DNA of 64,000 nt from Mesorhizobium sp. Root157 (GTDB taxonomy: Bacteria > Pseudomonadota > Alphaproteobacteria > Rhizobiales > Rhizobiaceae), in NCBI RefSeq assembly GCF_001427385.1, contig NZ_LMGJ01000012.1, positions 62,433 to 126,432 on the forward strand, written 5' to 3'. The notes under the pieces are model-generated. The model was given only the letters and a program-made list of their open reading frames with translations, was not told the DNA's origin and searched no databases. The position numbers were made by a program, and so were the translations under genes. Below, piece by piece: positions 8,722 to 17,692 of this stretch (position 1 is its first letter; each line of letters opens with the position of its first letter).

Positions 8722-9525
8722 ATGAGCATCCAGTGCGAAACGCTGAAGCAGCCGTATGCCACGACCGAGTCGATCGTGCGCCGCAGCTTCCTCGGCGTTC
8801 CGTTTGACCGGGTCGACCAGGACAAGGTGGTCGAAATGCTGCGTGGCAATCCCGAAAACAGCAAGTTCCGCTACATCGTAACGCCGAACGTTGACCATGT
8901 CGTCCGCGTCAAAGGCAACAAGCCACTCTTGGCCTACTACGACAGCGCCTGGCTGTCTGTGTGCGATAGCGTTCCAATATCGATACTGGCGCGCATGTGC
9001 GGCTTGAAGTTACCGTTGGTCACCGGTTCGGATTTGACATCAAGGGTGGTCAAATCCGTTATCCAGCCGGGCGATTCGATCACGCTGGTGGCATCCGACC
9101 ACGACCTTGTTCGCGATATGAGGCGCGCCTATCCCGACGTCCGGTTTGACTCTATCGTCCCGCCACATGGAGTTCTGGCCCAGCCCGAACTCTTGCAGGA
9201 GTGCGTCGAATTCGTTGCATCGCGTAAAGCCAGGTTCGTCTTTCTGGCGATAGGCTCGCCGCAATCCGAAAAGATTGCCCATGTCTTGTCGCAGGATTCA
9301 CGAGCGACCGGTGTGGCGCTTTGCATCGGTGCAAGTCTTGAGTTCTTGCTCCAGAACAAGAAGCGCGCGCCGCTTTGGATGCGGCGGGTGGGCCTGGAAT
9401 GGCTTCACCGCCTGGTGCTGGAACCCAACAGATTGTGGCGTCGCTACGTCTATGCAGTCGTGCCTTTGATGAAACTCTTCGTCCAGGAGTTCGCGCTGGG
9501 CAGGGGCAGGCGGGCGGACTTGTGA
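8722..9525 (+). CDS. WecG/TagA/CpsF-family glycosyltransferase (GT26)
   Basis: The 267-residue enzyme belongs to the family that adds N-acetylmannosamine(uronate) or a similar sugar to a lipid-linked acceptor. Diagnostic blocks are VTPNVDHVVRVKGN, LSVCDSVPISILARMCG, VTGSDLTSRVV, FLAIGSPQSEKIAHVL, CIGASLEFLLQ and the C-terminal RVGLEWLHRLVLEPNRLWRRYV. AAGGAG sits about 10 bases before the ATG. It starts a G+C-poorer segment of the locus and has its own upstream region with two palindromes. The exact donor sugar cannot be told. Confidence 0.9.
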   Translation: MSIQCETLKQPYATTESIVRRSFLGVPFDRVDQDKVVEMLRGNPENSKFRYIVTPNVDHVVRVKGNKPLLAYYDSAWLSVCDSVPISILARMCGLKLPLVTGSDLTSRVVKSVIQPGDSITLVASDHDLVRDMRRAYPDVRFDSIVPPHGVLAQPELLQECVEFVASRKARFVFLAIGSPQSEKIAHVLSQDSRATGVALCIGASLEFLLQNKKRAPLWMRRVGLEWLHRLVLEPNRLWRRYVYAVVPLMKLFVQEFALGRGRRADL

Positions 9526-9827
9526 TCAAGCTCCGATACGGGCTCGCAAACAGGCAACCGTGTTGGCGTTCTTCTCCAAAATGGGTGCGTCCACCGGCTT
9601 TGCTAGTCCTATTGGCTTAGATTGCCCGAAAGGTTAGCGGTCTCCTTCTCCTATCTGGGCGCTGGTGAATGTGATTGGAAATTCTAGCATTTACCGAGGC
9701 GAGTTTTTCTGACTCACCTGGAGCGTCGTGCGTCCGACTGGGCGTTCGAGGGACGCTCTAACGTTACCCGAAAACCGGATTCCACTTTCAGTCCGATGTT
9801 CGGGTGTGCAGGGTGCGGGGGATATGA
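9526..9827. other. Intergenic gap
   Basis: About 300 bases with no gene that I can support. An imperfect stem-loop (GAGCGTC at 9721, GACGCTC at 9752) is the only structure noticed. Confidence 0.35.
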
Positions 9828-11105
9828 ATGTCCATTCAAAGGGGGACGTGGCAGAGTGCCGGTCTTTCGACCGCGCCGGCGACCAGTCGAGCAGATGGGT
9901 GTTTCCCTTTCGCGAGGCTTGACGCGCTGGGGAAGGTGTCGATTGACGCCCGCACACAGGTCGAGGGGCTTATTGCGCTTGCCAAGCGCGGGCTGCCGCG
10001 GATGTTCCGCAAGGGTTCATTCGCGCACAAGGTGAAGGCAGTCAGGATTAATGGTGACGTGGCGTTGAAGCCGGAAGGCGAGAGCCTTCGCAATTCCATC
10101 TGCATTGCAATGGGCCTTGCGTTCGTCGACGAGGACGATCAGGCAAGCATCCTGAAAGGCTTGTCGCTTGCTGATCTGCTCCGTTTGGTCGTAACCCGCG
10201 CGGAATTCTCCAACGATCCGGGGGCTATGGCGTTGGCCTTGTGGGCGGCGGCCGAAGGCCGGGGCCTGTTTGCCTCTCCTCTTGTCGTTCGGCTGACGAA
10301 ATTGCTTGAGTCCGGTGCACCTCTTCCTGCTGCAGAGGTCGCGTGGATACTGACGGCTGCAATTGCCGCCGGTCCAGCCGGGGATACGGTCCACCTTGTC
10401 GGGATGGCGGGCAAGCGGCTGATGAACATGCAGTCACCTTCCGGCCTCTTTCCTCGGTTCGCGGCTTCCCCCGCTGGGCCGGAAGAGCATGCCGGTTACC
10501 TGGCCGACCAGACCTACGCCATCCAGGCCCTCGCGCGCCTCAGCATTCTGCGACGCAACACCGAGGCATTGACTGCCGCCGAAGCATGCGCATCGAAAAT
10601 GTGCTCCATGCAGGAGATGTCGGGTCGATGGTGGTGGCGTTGCAACACCAGGACCGGTGAGGTCCTGGCCACTGATCCTGTCTTGAGTGTCCAACAATGC
10701 GCGATTGCGCCAATGGCGTTGTTTGAGCTCACAGAGGCAGGAGGCAGCGACCATCTCCCTTCGATTTTGAAAGGCTTGCATTGGTTCGAAGAACACACGG
10801 CGATGAAAGGCTCGTTTGTCAACAATAACTTGAACGTGATTTGGCACAGTTCTCGGTCGCGATCGTCAAACTGGGTATCGCTGGCGATTGCTCAGTGCCG
10901 ACAAACTCTGCAGCAGAACTTGCCGGCTTCAATCATCGGCGTTGGTTCCCAGCGTATCCGTGTCATTCGTGAATGCAGCCCCGATGACCTTGGTTGGCTG
11001 TTGTACGGCTGGTATTCGGGACACTCGGCAGCAAACATCATAGAGCCGCCGCAAAGCGGGGGGCAGGCAAACCTGAGCTTTGTCCCATCACAAGCTACAG
11101 CTTGA
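9828..11105 (+). CDS. Uncharacterised alpha/alpha-toroid-like protein of the polysaccharide locus
   Basis: The 425-residue protein has no signal peptide or membrane helix. It consists of repeated helical hairpins, with aromatic and acidic motifs such as AGYLADQTYAIQALARLS and SGRWWWRCNTRTGEVLATDP followed by SVQQCAIAPMALFELTEAGG. That pattern recalls the alpha/alpha-barrels of terpenoid-cyclase-like, uronyl-epimerase and lyase proteins, but I cannot place it in one family. The ATG at 9828 follows GGGTGCGGGGG; ATG at 9824 is out of frame. Its 3' end overlaps by 11 bases the convergent glycosidase-like gene. A role in modifying or sensing the polysaccharide is inferred only from context. Confidence 0.7.
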   Translation: MSIQRGTWQSAGLSTAPATSRADGCFPFARLDALGKVSIDARTQVEGLIALAKRGLPRMFRKGSFAHKVKAVRINGDVALKPEGESLRNSICIAMGLAFVDEDDQASILKGLSLADLLRLVVTRAEFSNDPGAMALALWAAAEGRGLFASPLVVRLTKLLESGAPLPAAEVAWILTAAIAAGPAGDTVHLVGMAGKRLMNMQSPSGLFPRFAASPAGPEEHAGYLADQTYAIQALARLSILRRNTEALTAAEACASKMCSMQEMSGRWWWRCNTRTGEVLATDPVLSVQQCAIAPMALFELTEAGGSDHLPSILKGLHWFEEHTAMKGSFVNNNLNVIWHSSRSRSSNWVSLAIAQCRQTLQQNLPASIIGVGSQRIRVIRECSPDDLGWLLYGWYSGHSAANIIEPPQSGGQANLSFVPSQATA

Positions 11106-12408
11106 TTTTGTAGATGTGATAGCTGGATTCTCTTTCGAACGAGTCGACGAACCCATTCTCGCGGATCGGGATTTGACGACCTTCGAACAAGACTTCCACG
11201 CTTTGACCCTTGATGCCTGCTGGCAGTGCAAATGAACGGGTCCCATCGGTCCCTTCGGTCATTGCGAATATGTAGACATATCCATCGTGGACCTTGAGCA
11301 TCGTATCGAGGTCAGGACCGAATTCCCATTTGTAGGATTGCGTATTGATGACGGGAGCCAGCATGTGAATCTGATTGTTCACTTCCTTCAGCGACTCGGC
11401 ATAGGGCCATGCGCAAGATCCCGGCCCCTGTACCTGGGCCAGGCGCAGGGTCCCGCCTTCGCAGGAGCCGCTGAATGTGGTGTTGAACCAGACAATTCCG
11501 CGAGCTTCATTGACGATCGAGGCCATTACAGCACCCTTCTGCTGCTGTGGCGTCACTTGCGGGTTGTTGGTTCCCTCGGCAGGTCCCCCCGATATGAACT
11601 CGACAAAATTCCACAGGGGTTGTCGCTTGCCGTCAGCGGCATCCTGCATCGCCAGCATTTCCATCGACCGTCCGTAGGAACGTGACGTACGGCACGTGGC
11701 TTGAGGCGTGTCTATCAGGTAATTGGCGCGGTATGGCTGCAGGTTGCAGAACGGTATCGTGTACCAATACATGTCCATGGACACGATGTCGGTGAAGTCA
11801 TTCACATATCGTTGGGCATCCAACTGATCCATGTCTTGCGAGATAACCAACTGCGTGAAGTTGGCATAATTGGGCTTGCCATTGCCTTTGTACTGGTCGA
11901 CGAGCGCCTGCAGGTGAGCCCGGCCTTCCTCTGGCGTGAAACGACCGTCGACCTCGTCGTCCAGCAGATTTCCGACCCAGTTCGGGCTACTGGGTGAGGC
12001 ATTCTTTAGAGGTCCGCCTATCCAGTACTGACCGGAAGCTTCAAACAGCCCGAAGTCGGTCCCTTCGTACATTCCCATATACGTGTTGACGCCGTGGGCC
12101 TTGTCGAACCTGGCTTCCTCTAGAGAACTGATCCCGTTGAACCAGATTGCCACTGGGAAGAAATCCGGCCGGTCCCATTTTTCCGTAGCCGGGAATTGAG
12201 CCCAGTAGGCGGGACCGCCTTCCCAATCGATGCGCGGCAGGTCAAGAATCGGCGTAGTATCTGCCGTCCTGGTTTCCGAGGTGACGGAGATAACCAGGGA
12301 AAGTGCGGCTGTTGCCAGAATTCCCCCGGAAACTGCGAAGGTCAGCCACTTATTTGCCAACGACCGATTCCACTCGCTTCTGCCATTTTCCCGGACGCAA
12401 AAGCGCAT
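11095..12408 (-). CDS. Membrane-anchored/secreted glycoside hydrolase-like protein
   Basis: The 437-residue product has a basic N-terminus, one hydrophobic segment (about 22-42) and then an extracytoplasmic domain. That domain resembles (beta/alpha)8 glycosidases: DFFPVAIWFNG at the first strand, NWVGNLLDDEVDG, FTDIVSMDMYWYTIP, LWNFVEFISGG and a small C-terminal beta domain (RSFALPAGIKGQSVEVLFEGRQ cut by turns). Acidic residues in DDEVDG and near FVEF are candidate catalytic groups. It may trim or release the polymer made by this locus. The 5' end overlaps the GT2 gene upstream by 59 bases, so the two are probably co-transcribed. No defined GH family is assigned. Confidence 0.7.
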   Translation of the reverse strand: MRFCVRENGRSEWNRSLANKWLTFAVSGGILATAALSLVISVTSETRTADTTPILDLPRIDWEGGPAYWAQFPATEKWDRPDFFPVAIWFNGISSLEEARFDKAHGVNTYMGMYEGTDFGLFEASGQYWIGGPLKNASPSSPNWVGNLLDDEVDGRFTPEEGRAHLQALVDQYKGNGKPNYANFTQLVISQDMDQLDAQRYVNDFTDIVSMDMYWYTIPFCNLQPYRANYLIDTPQATCRTSRSYGRSMEMLAMQDAADGKRQPLWNFVEFISGGPAEGTNNPQVTPQQQKGAVMASIVNEARGIVWFNTTFSGSCEGGTLRLAQVQGPGSCAWPYAESLKEVNNQIHMLAPVINTQSYKWEFGPDLDTMLKVHDGYVYIFAMTEGTDGTRSFALPAGIKGQSVEVLFEGRQIPIRENGFVDSFERESSYHIYKIKL

Positions 12409-13351
12409 CCAAAGCCGCGCGATGTTCCGGGCCGCGCCAAGATCGAACGAGTTCTCCCACGGTCACTCCCATACGAAACACCAGGGTTTCGAACTTGCTG
12501 TGATGGCCGGCGAAGTCCCGCACGCGGTTCATCGTGGACAAACCAAAAAGGAATGGGTTGGCGTGCGTGTCGCCGCCCTTGTGGAAGGCCACGGCAACCG
12601 GCGAGTACTCGACCGTAAGCTCGGCTTCCCGAACGCGTCTCATGAAGTCCACTTCTTCGCTGTAGAGAAAAAACGATTCATCCCATACGCCCACAATATG
12701 GCGCGCTTTGGCGGAGATCAGCAGGATCGCACCGGTCGCCCAATCGACCGGTCCGACTTGCTCATAACGCTTTCGGTCCGAGATGATTTCTCCGGTTCTC
12801 AATTTGCCGGACAGCGTTCCGCCTAGAAGAGCCTCCGACCATGCTGTCACGATGGAGGGCTCGCATCGCAGCGAATAGGAAAGGTGGTCGCTCTCTCCCA
12901 CGATCTTGGGCACGACCACGCCGACGCCGGGATTGATCAGCGCTCTGCGCATTGCCTGTACGGTATCGGGGCGAAGTCTGATGTCGGGGTTGAGGATGAG
13001 GACATCTACGTTGGCGCCCAGCGTTGCACAGGCAATGTTTATGGCTGCGGCATATCCTGCGTTGCGTCCGGTCTGGATGATCCGTGCGCCGATGGGGTGC
13101 GCGCTCGCAATTGCGACGGAATGGTCGCGTGAATTGTTATCCACGACGATAACTTCGCATTTCTCTAAACCCGTCAGCCCGTCAATCAATGAATCCAGCA
13201 GGCCCGCCAGCACGTCCTCGCTGTTGAAGGTTACGATGACGGCAGCCACCGGATTTGGGTGCAGCGGAACAACGACGCCGGCGTGACCGGTCATCGTGCT
13301 CGGATTGTCCATCTCGGTCTTGTTAGGCAACATCGGGCCGGCTATTGGCAC
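12350..13351 (-). CDS. GT2 glycosyltransferase (rhamnosyltransferase-like)
   Basis: The 333-residue cytosolic transferase has the GT2 nucleotide-binding fold: AAVIVTFNSEDVLAGLLDSL, CEVIVVDNNSRD, TGRNAGYAAAINIA and the acidic motif LILNPDIRL, then GAILLISAKA and YSEEVDFMRRVRE. This arrangement is typical of WbbL-like dTDP-rhamnose transferases, though donors vary widely. It is followed by the glycosidase-like gene (59-base overlap) and preceded by ManC on the same strand, so a unit manC-GT2-hydrolase is likely. Confidence 0.88.
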   Translation of the reverse strand: MPIAGPMLPNKTEMDNPSTMTGHAGVVVPLHPNPVAAVIVTFNSEDVLAGLLDSLIDGLTGLEKCEVIVVDNNSRDHSVAIASAHPIGARIIQTGRNAGYAAAINIACATLGANVDVLILNPDIRLRPDTVQAMRRALINPGVGVVVPKIVGESDHLSYSLRCEPSIVTAWSEALLGGTLSGKLRTGEIISDRKRYEQVGPVDWATGAILLISAKARHIVGVWDESFFLYSEEVDFMRRVREAELTVEYSPVAVAFHKGGDTHANPFLFGLSTMNRVRDFAGHHSKFETLVFRMGVTVGELVRSWRGPEHRAALDALLRPGKWQKRVESVVGK

Positions 13352-13525
13352 AAAGGTCTCCGTAATCCTGCCCTGCAGTTAACCCTCCGATAGCCGGGTC
13401 ATTCAACCTGACCTTTCTGCGGAACGGGGAACCGATACGCGCCAAGGGGGGTAGACCCTATTACCAATGGTTGAGGGCAAGACCGGTCTGTCGCAGCAGG
13501 TGTGCCTTCAGTGGTGGCGCGGACA

Positions 13526-14956
13526 TTAGCTTCTGCCGAAATCATCGCTAATCCTGATGATGTCGTCCTCGCCAAGGTAGGAGCCTGTCTGGACTTCGAT
13601 GAGCTCCAGCGTGATCTTGCCGGGGTTTGCAAGCCTATGCACTTCGCCCAGTGGGATATAGACCGACTCGTTTTCCTGCAGCATCTGTATCTTGTCGCCG
13701 ATCGTGACTTCGGCAGTGCCTCTCACGACCACCCAGTGTTCCGACCTGTGATGATGTTTCTGCAGGGACAATTTCTTCCCGGGTATCACAAATATCCGTT
13801 TCACCTGGAAGCGGTCGCCGTTAAGTATCGACGTGTATCCGCCCCACGGCCGGTAGCAGGTGGGGTGATTTTGCGTCAGCTTCGATGTCGCTGCCGTTGC
13901 TGAGAGTTTTGCGACGATTTTACCGACATCCTGGCTGCTGTTCAGATCGCCCACATAGATGGCATCTTCCGTCGCGATCACTGCTACGTCAGCCATGCCG
14001 CACACCGCGACATGAGGTCCGCTGCTGACGACCAGAGAATTCCTGGTTTCGACGAGCGTCGCGTTTCCGGTTGCCACATTGCCGTCGGTGTCGCCTTGGC
14101 CGTTCTTCCATACGGCATCCCAGCTCCCAAGATCCGACCATGCAAATGACGTTGGAACGACCACGGCATTGCTGGTCTTTTCCATCAATGCGTAGTCGAT
14201 GGAAATGTTCGGCGACTTGGCGAATTCGTCGGCATCCAGTCTGATGAAATCCAGGTCGCGGCAGGATTTTGCAACGGCGTTGTCCGCTGCCTCCAGGACA
14301 TCGTGGCTGTGTTCCTCAAGCTCCGTGCGCAACTCCTTCAAGGGGAACATGAATATTCCGGAGTTCCAGTAAAAGCCGCCCGCATCGATCATTTCGACCG
14401 CTTTGTCATGGCTGGGCTTTTCCAGGAATCTGCGAATATGGAAGACCTTGGAGTTCAAGGGTTCGCCGACCTCGATATAGCCGTACCCGGTAGCGGGTTC
14501 CTTCGGCGCGATACCGAATGTCACGAGTATGCCTGACAGGGCGGCGTCATGGGCCACGCGGACTGCGTCGAAGTAAGTGTCGTCGGCGTTGATGGTGTGG
14601 TCGGACGGGAGCACCTGCAGCACTACGCCCTGGCCAAACAACGGAGTTGCAACGGCGGTCACGGCGGCTATAGCGGCCGCGGTGTTCCTCGCTGTCGGCT
14701 CAAGCACCACTGCGGCCAGTTCGATACCGATTTCGCGTGCTTGTTCGCAAACCAGGAAGCGGAATTCGTCATTGGTGACGATGATCGGAGCTTCGAACAT
14801 GCTAGGGTCCGAGACACGCTCGAGCGTATTCTGGAACAACGTCCTGTCCCCGATAAGCTTTATGAATTGCTTGGGCGCCGCAGCGCGCGAGAGCGGCCAA
14901 AGCCGCGTGCCTTTGCCGCCTGCCAGGATTACGGGAACAATCTTCTTTTCCTTCAT
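13526..14956 (-). CDS. manC: Mannose-1-phosphate guanylyltransferase / mannose-6-phosphate isomerase
   Basis: This bifunctional enzyme of 476 residues makes GDP-mannose and interconverts mannose-6-phosphate and fructose-6-phosphate. The N-terminal nucleotidyltransferase shows VILAGGKGTRLWPLSR followed by PKQFIKL, and later FLEKPSHDKA. The C-terminal cupin (about 360-476) shows LSLQKHHHRSEHWVVVRGTA with the metal-binding histidines. The length matches type II enzymes of the AlgA/XanB kind. The ATG at 14956 is preferred over a GTG at 14974. GDP-mannose, or sugars derived from it, should be a building block of the polymer. Confidence 0.95.
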   Translation of the reverse strand: MKEKKIVPVILAGGKGTRLWPLSRAAAPKQFIKLIGDRTLFQNTLERVSDPSMFEAPIIVTNDEFRFLVCEQAREIGIELAAVVLEPTARNTAAAIAAVTAVATPLFGQGVVLQVLPSDHTINADDTYFDAVRVAHDAALSGILVTFGIAPKEPATGYGYIEVGEPLNSKVFHIRRFLEKPSHDKAVEMIDAGGFYWNSGIFMFPLKELRTELEEHSHDVLEAADNAVAKSCRDLDFIRLDADEFAKSPNISIDYALMEKTSNAVVVPTSFAWSDLGSWDAVWKNGQGDTDGNVATGNATLVETRNSLVVSSGPHVAVCGMADVAVIATEDAIYVGDLNSSQDVGKIVAKLSATAATSKLTQNHPTCYRPWGGYTSILNGDRFQVKRIFVIPGKKLSLQKHHHRSEHWVVVRGTAEVTIGDKIQMLQENESVYIPLGEVHRLANPGKITLELIEVQTGSYLGEDDIIRISDDFGRS

Positions 14957-15173
14957 TGTCGTCCCATTCGTCACGAGGATCCCGAGTTTGCTTCAAACTG
15001 GCGGTTCTGCAGGGTGAACCTCACCCTCATTTCATCCCTTTGCATCCAAAGGGTTGCCGATAGGTATCCTGGTACCGAACTCTCAAGCATCTTGGTCAAC
15101 AAGATGAAAGAAACCTTGGCATGCCATCGACTGGATGAACGGAGTAGCGCGCGTCTGGTCAATCCAGCATCTC

Positions 15174-16049
15174 CTACCGCCGCAAAACCCTTCCCTGAAA
15201 CCGCGTCCATGCATATTTTGCCCTGTCCAACCCCTGCAGCCCAAACAGAAGGTACACAAGCTTTTTGGTCGTTCCGCGCGCGGCCTCGCGCATCAGCCGC
15301 CTTGGTTTAAGGACGAGTAGATCCAGCAGTCTATCCGAGAACTCCGGCTCTTTTGCTTCATCGATAATCCGGGGAAACAACGCCCGGTATCTTTCTGGCG
15401 AAACCAGTCGTCCGTGCACGCGGTTGCTGACATTCGTTCCGTGAATCACCTGAAGCCATGCTGGATCACCAGCGACGACCCGGGTTGGCATGATGCGTTC
15501 CAATTGATTGTGATAGGCGGCCCAGCATCCGACTGCACCTTCCCAAGGCTCACGGACCGAACAGAAGGCGTTGCTTTTATCGGTATGCAGGTATGTCTGG
15601 TTTCCCTGCATGATGAGCCCACTGGCCAGATAAAGCGCCGTGCGCTCATCCGTGACTGCTTCGGCTTGAAGCCTCTCTATGAAATCGACCGCCAGTCCGT
15701 CGTCGTTGTCGAGATTGGTAGTGATCAAAATGTCACCGGCCTGTCCAACCACGTCGTGCATATCGGCCATCAGTGCCTTTTTGCTCACGGCGACCCTGAA
15801 TATCGGTCGGAACACGCCTGCCTGTTGCCAGACGGATATGCGCTTCATCAGCCAAGCTGGGCTTTGGGGGTCGAAGTAGATGATCCAATGAAAATTGGTC
15901 GAAGTTTGCTGCAACACTGAAGGCAGGCAATAACATTCGAACAGCACCACTCTTTTCTTTAGCCAGCCTTCCCGTGCCCGGATTGCACTTTCGTTGCCTC
16001 CGGAAGGCAAATTGAAGCGCGTGAGGATGACATGGTCCAACTTGGTCAC
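15174..16049 (-). CDS. Putative rhamnosyl transferase-family glycosyltransferase
   Basis: The 291-residue protein matches the 'putative rhamnosyl transferase' family found in rhizobial polysaccharide loci: LDHVILTRFNLP at the start, EGWLKKRVVLFECYCLPSV, NFHWIIYFDPQSP and the acidic motif LITTNLDNDDGLAVDF. The C-terminus is basic and amphipathic. Its ATG overlaps the stop of the upstream polymerase/ligase gene by four bases (ATGA), so the two are translationally coupled. The name of the family is historical and the real donor is unknown. Confidence 0.82.
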   Translation of the reverse strand: MTKLDHVILTRFNLPSGGNESAIRAREGWLKKRVVLFECYCLPSVLQQTSTNFHWIIYFDPQSPAWLMKRISVWQQAGVFRPIFRVAVSKKALMADMHDVVGQAGDILITTNLDNDDGLAVDFIERLQAEAVTDERTALYLASGLIMQGNQTYLHTDKSNAFCSVREPWEGAVGCWAAYHNQLERIMPTRVVAGDPAWLQVIHGTNVSNRVHGRLVSPERYRALFPRIIDEAKEPEFSDRLLDLLVLKPRRLMREAARGTTKKLVYLLFGLQGLDRAKYAWTRFQGRVLRR

Positions 16050-17533
16050 GATTGGCCCCGCCCGTTCTGTTTTGTCCCGCTCGCGTTGCGCCTGGATGTT
16101 CGGTCGCTGGGCAATCTGGCCCGTCTGCCCGTGTGAGCGGATCTATCTGTCTGGATGTCCAGAAACCACGCGCCGCTACCCAGCAGGAACACGAACCATA
16201 CATAGGTCGCGCCCCAGAAGTGAACGGTGGAACCGACGAAAAAGAATGTCGTCATGCACGCCAGATATGCCAGGCGATAAGTCGCATGTCTTTCGTCCAG
16301 GCCTTTTTTCAAACCGACGGCGAAGGTCAAACTGAGACAGGAGACCGCAATGAAGAACAAGGCGGGCAACCCATAGCGTATCGTATTTGCGAGCCAGAAA
16401 TTGTCGATACTGTCAGATGTCATCCAGCTTGGGCGAGCCCAGTCGGCAAATCCGATTCCGAACATTGGGTGATTGTACACCGACGCAGTGCCGTATTCCC
16501 AGATGGCAAGCCGCCACCAACCGGATTGGGCGTCGAATGTGAAACGGGAAATGTAGAACTGGATAGGAGTCTGGTTGGAGCCGAGCTCGACAACCAGATA
16601 TGCCGCAAAGGCTGCAATACCCAACAATATCCATCTTTGGCTCTGGCGTCGCAGGACCCAGTCCCATGCGATCAGAAATATCTGGACCATAAGCGCGGCA
16701 ATCGGAGCCGAGGACATCGACATCAACGCGCTCCAGAATACAACTAACGTCAAAATCCATCGGCGACGGCCCGTCTGCTCTCGACTCAGCACCAGGAAAA
16801 CCAGCGCCAGGATGCTACCGCAGAACAGGCCGAACTCGATAGAATGACTGAACGGGCCCTGGACACGCCAAAACCCCAGGCGCGGCTGGTCCAGATTTGC
16901 TGGCACGGTCGGCAGTACGGTCTGGAAAAATGCCAGGATGGGTTTGCTTGCGGTGATCCACTCATAGAGGGAAAATGGTGCCAGGAGGATCACGATCTTG
17001 GCCACCAGCCCGATCATGTTTCGGAAGTCGTTGGCATCGCGGATATAGCAGCGAGCCAGAAAATACGCTCCTGCCGTTTCGACAAAAATGATCCCGGACG
17101 ACTGCAAGGCGGCGGAAATGCCATGTGCGTGAGCCAGGCTGATGGCTGTCCATAATGAAAACAGCAGCAACCCGATATCGGCGACCCGAACGCGCCCAGC
17201 CTGCCCCGACAGCCACTTTACAAGGCATGGCAGTACGGTGAACAGCAACACGATCCGATAGGCTGACAGGCTGATACTGCCCAAGGGTATGATCCATGGC
17301 ACGACGAGGCCGATTATGAACAGACGTATCGGCCAAGCATTGGAACTAGAGCTTTGCTGGGCGCCCGTTGAACGCGCACGCTGGGAGACGACCGAACGCC
17401 TCGATACTTTCCTAGCAGTGTACGGAGCGCGGTTCAGTGTTTCGCCGCTCTGCGACAGGATTGGCGCGGACGGAAGTCTCCGTTTCGACTGTTGGCCAGA
17501 TGCGCTGAACAAGCCAGTGTTCTCATCTCTCAA
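16046..17533 (-). CDS. Wzy/WaaL-type O-antigen polymerase or ligase-like membrane protein
   Basis: The 495-residue product has a polar N-terminal tail of about 65 residues and then about ten to twelve membrane helices. The central block RVQGPFSHSIEFGLF and the later VYNHPMFGIGFADW correspond to the two signature regions of the O-antigen ligase/polymerase domain. It is expected to polymerise lipid-linked repeat units in the periplasm. The start is uncertain: 17533 is a TTG without a clear ribosome site, and a start closer to the first helix is possible. The stop overlaps the downstream transferase ATG. Confidence 0.82.
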   Translation of the reverse strand: MRDENTGLFSASGQQSKRRLPSAPILSQSGETLNRAPYTARKVSRRSVVSQRARSTGAQQSSSSNAWPIRLFIIGLVVPWIIPLGSISLSAYRIVLLFTVLPCLVKWLSGQAGRVRVADIGLLLFSLWTAISLAHAHGISAALQSSGIIFVETAGAYFLARCYIRDANDFRNMIGLVAKIVILLAPFSLYEWITASKPILAFFQTVLPTVPANLDQPRLGFWRVQGPFSHSIEFGLFCGSILALVFLVLSREQTGRRRWILTLVVFWSALMSMSSAPIAALMVQIFLIAWDWVLRRQSQRWILLGIAAFAAYLVVELGSNQTPIQFYISRFTFDAQSGWWRLAIWEYGTASVYNHPMFGIGFADWARPSWMTSDSIDNFWLANTIRYGLPALFFIAVSCLSLTFAVGLKKGLDERHATYRLAYLACMTTFFFVGSTVHFWGATYVWFVFLLGSGAWFLDIQTDRSAHTGRRARLPSDRTSRRNASGTKQNGRGQS

Positions 17534-17692
17534 AGGGGCACTCGGTCGTTGCCGAACATTCTGTCACGGCTGACACCGTGAAGTTTACTCAACCCGGAGT
17601 ACCGTCGACAACCACGCCCGGGTCAGCCTATTTGCAGCTGAATGTACTCATTTGGATGCATATCGAACCTGCCCGGAAGGACTGCGGAGGGT

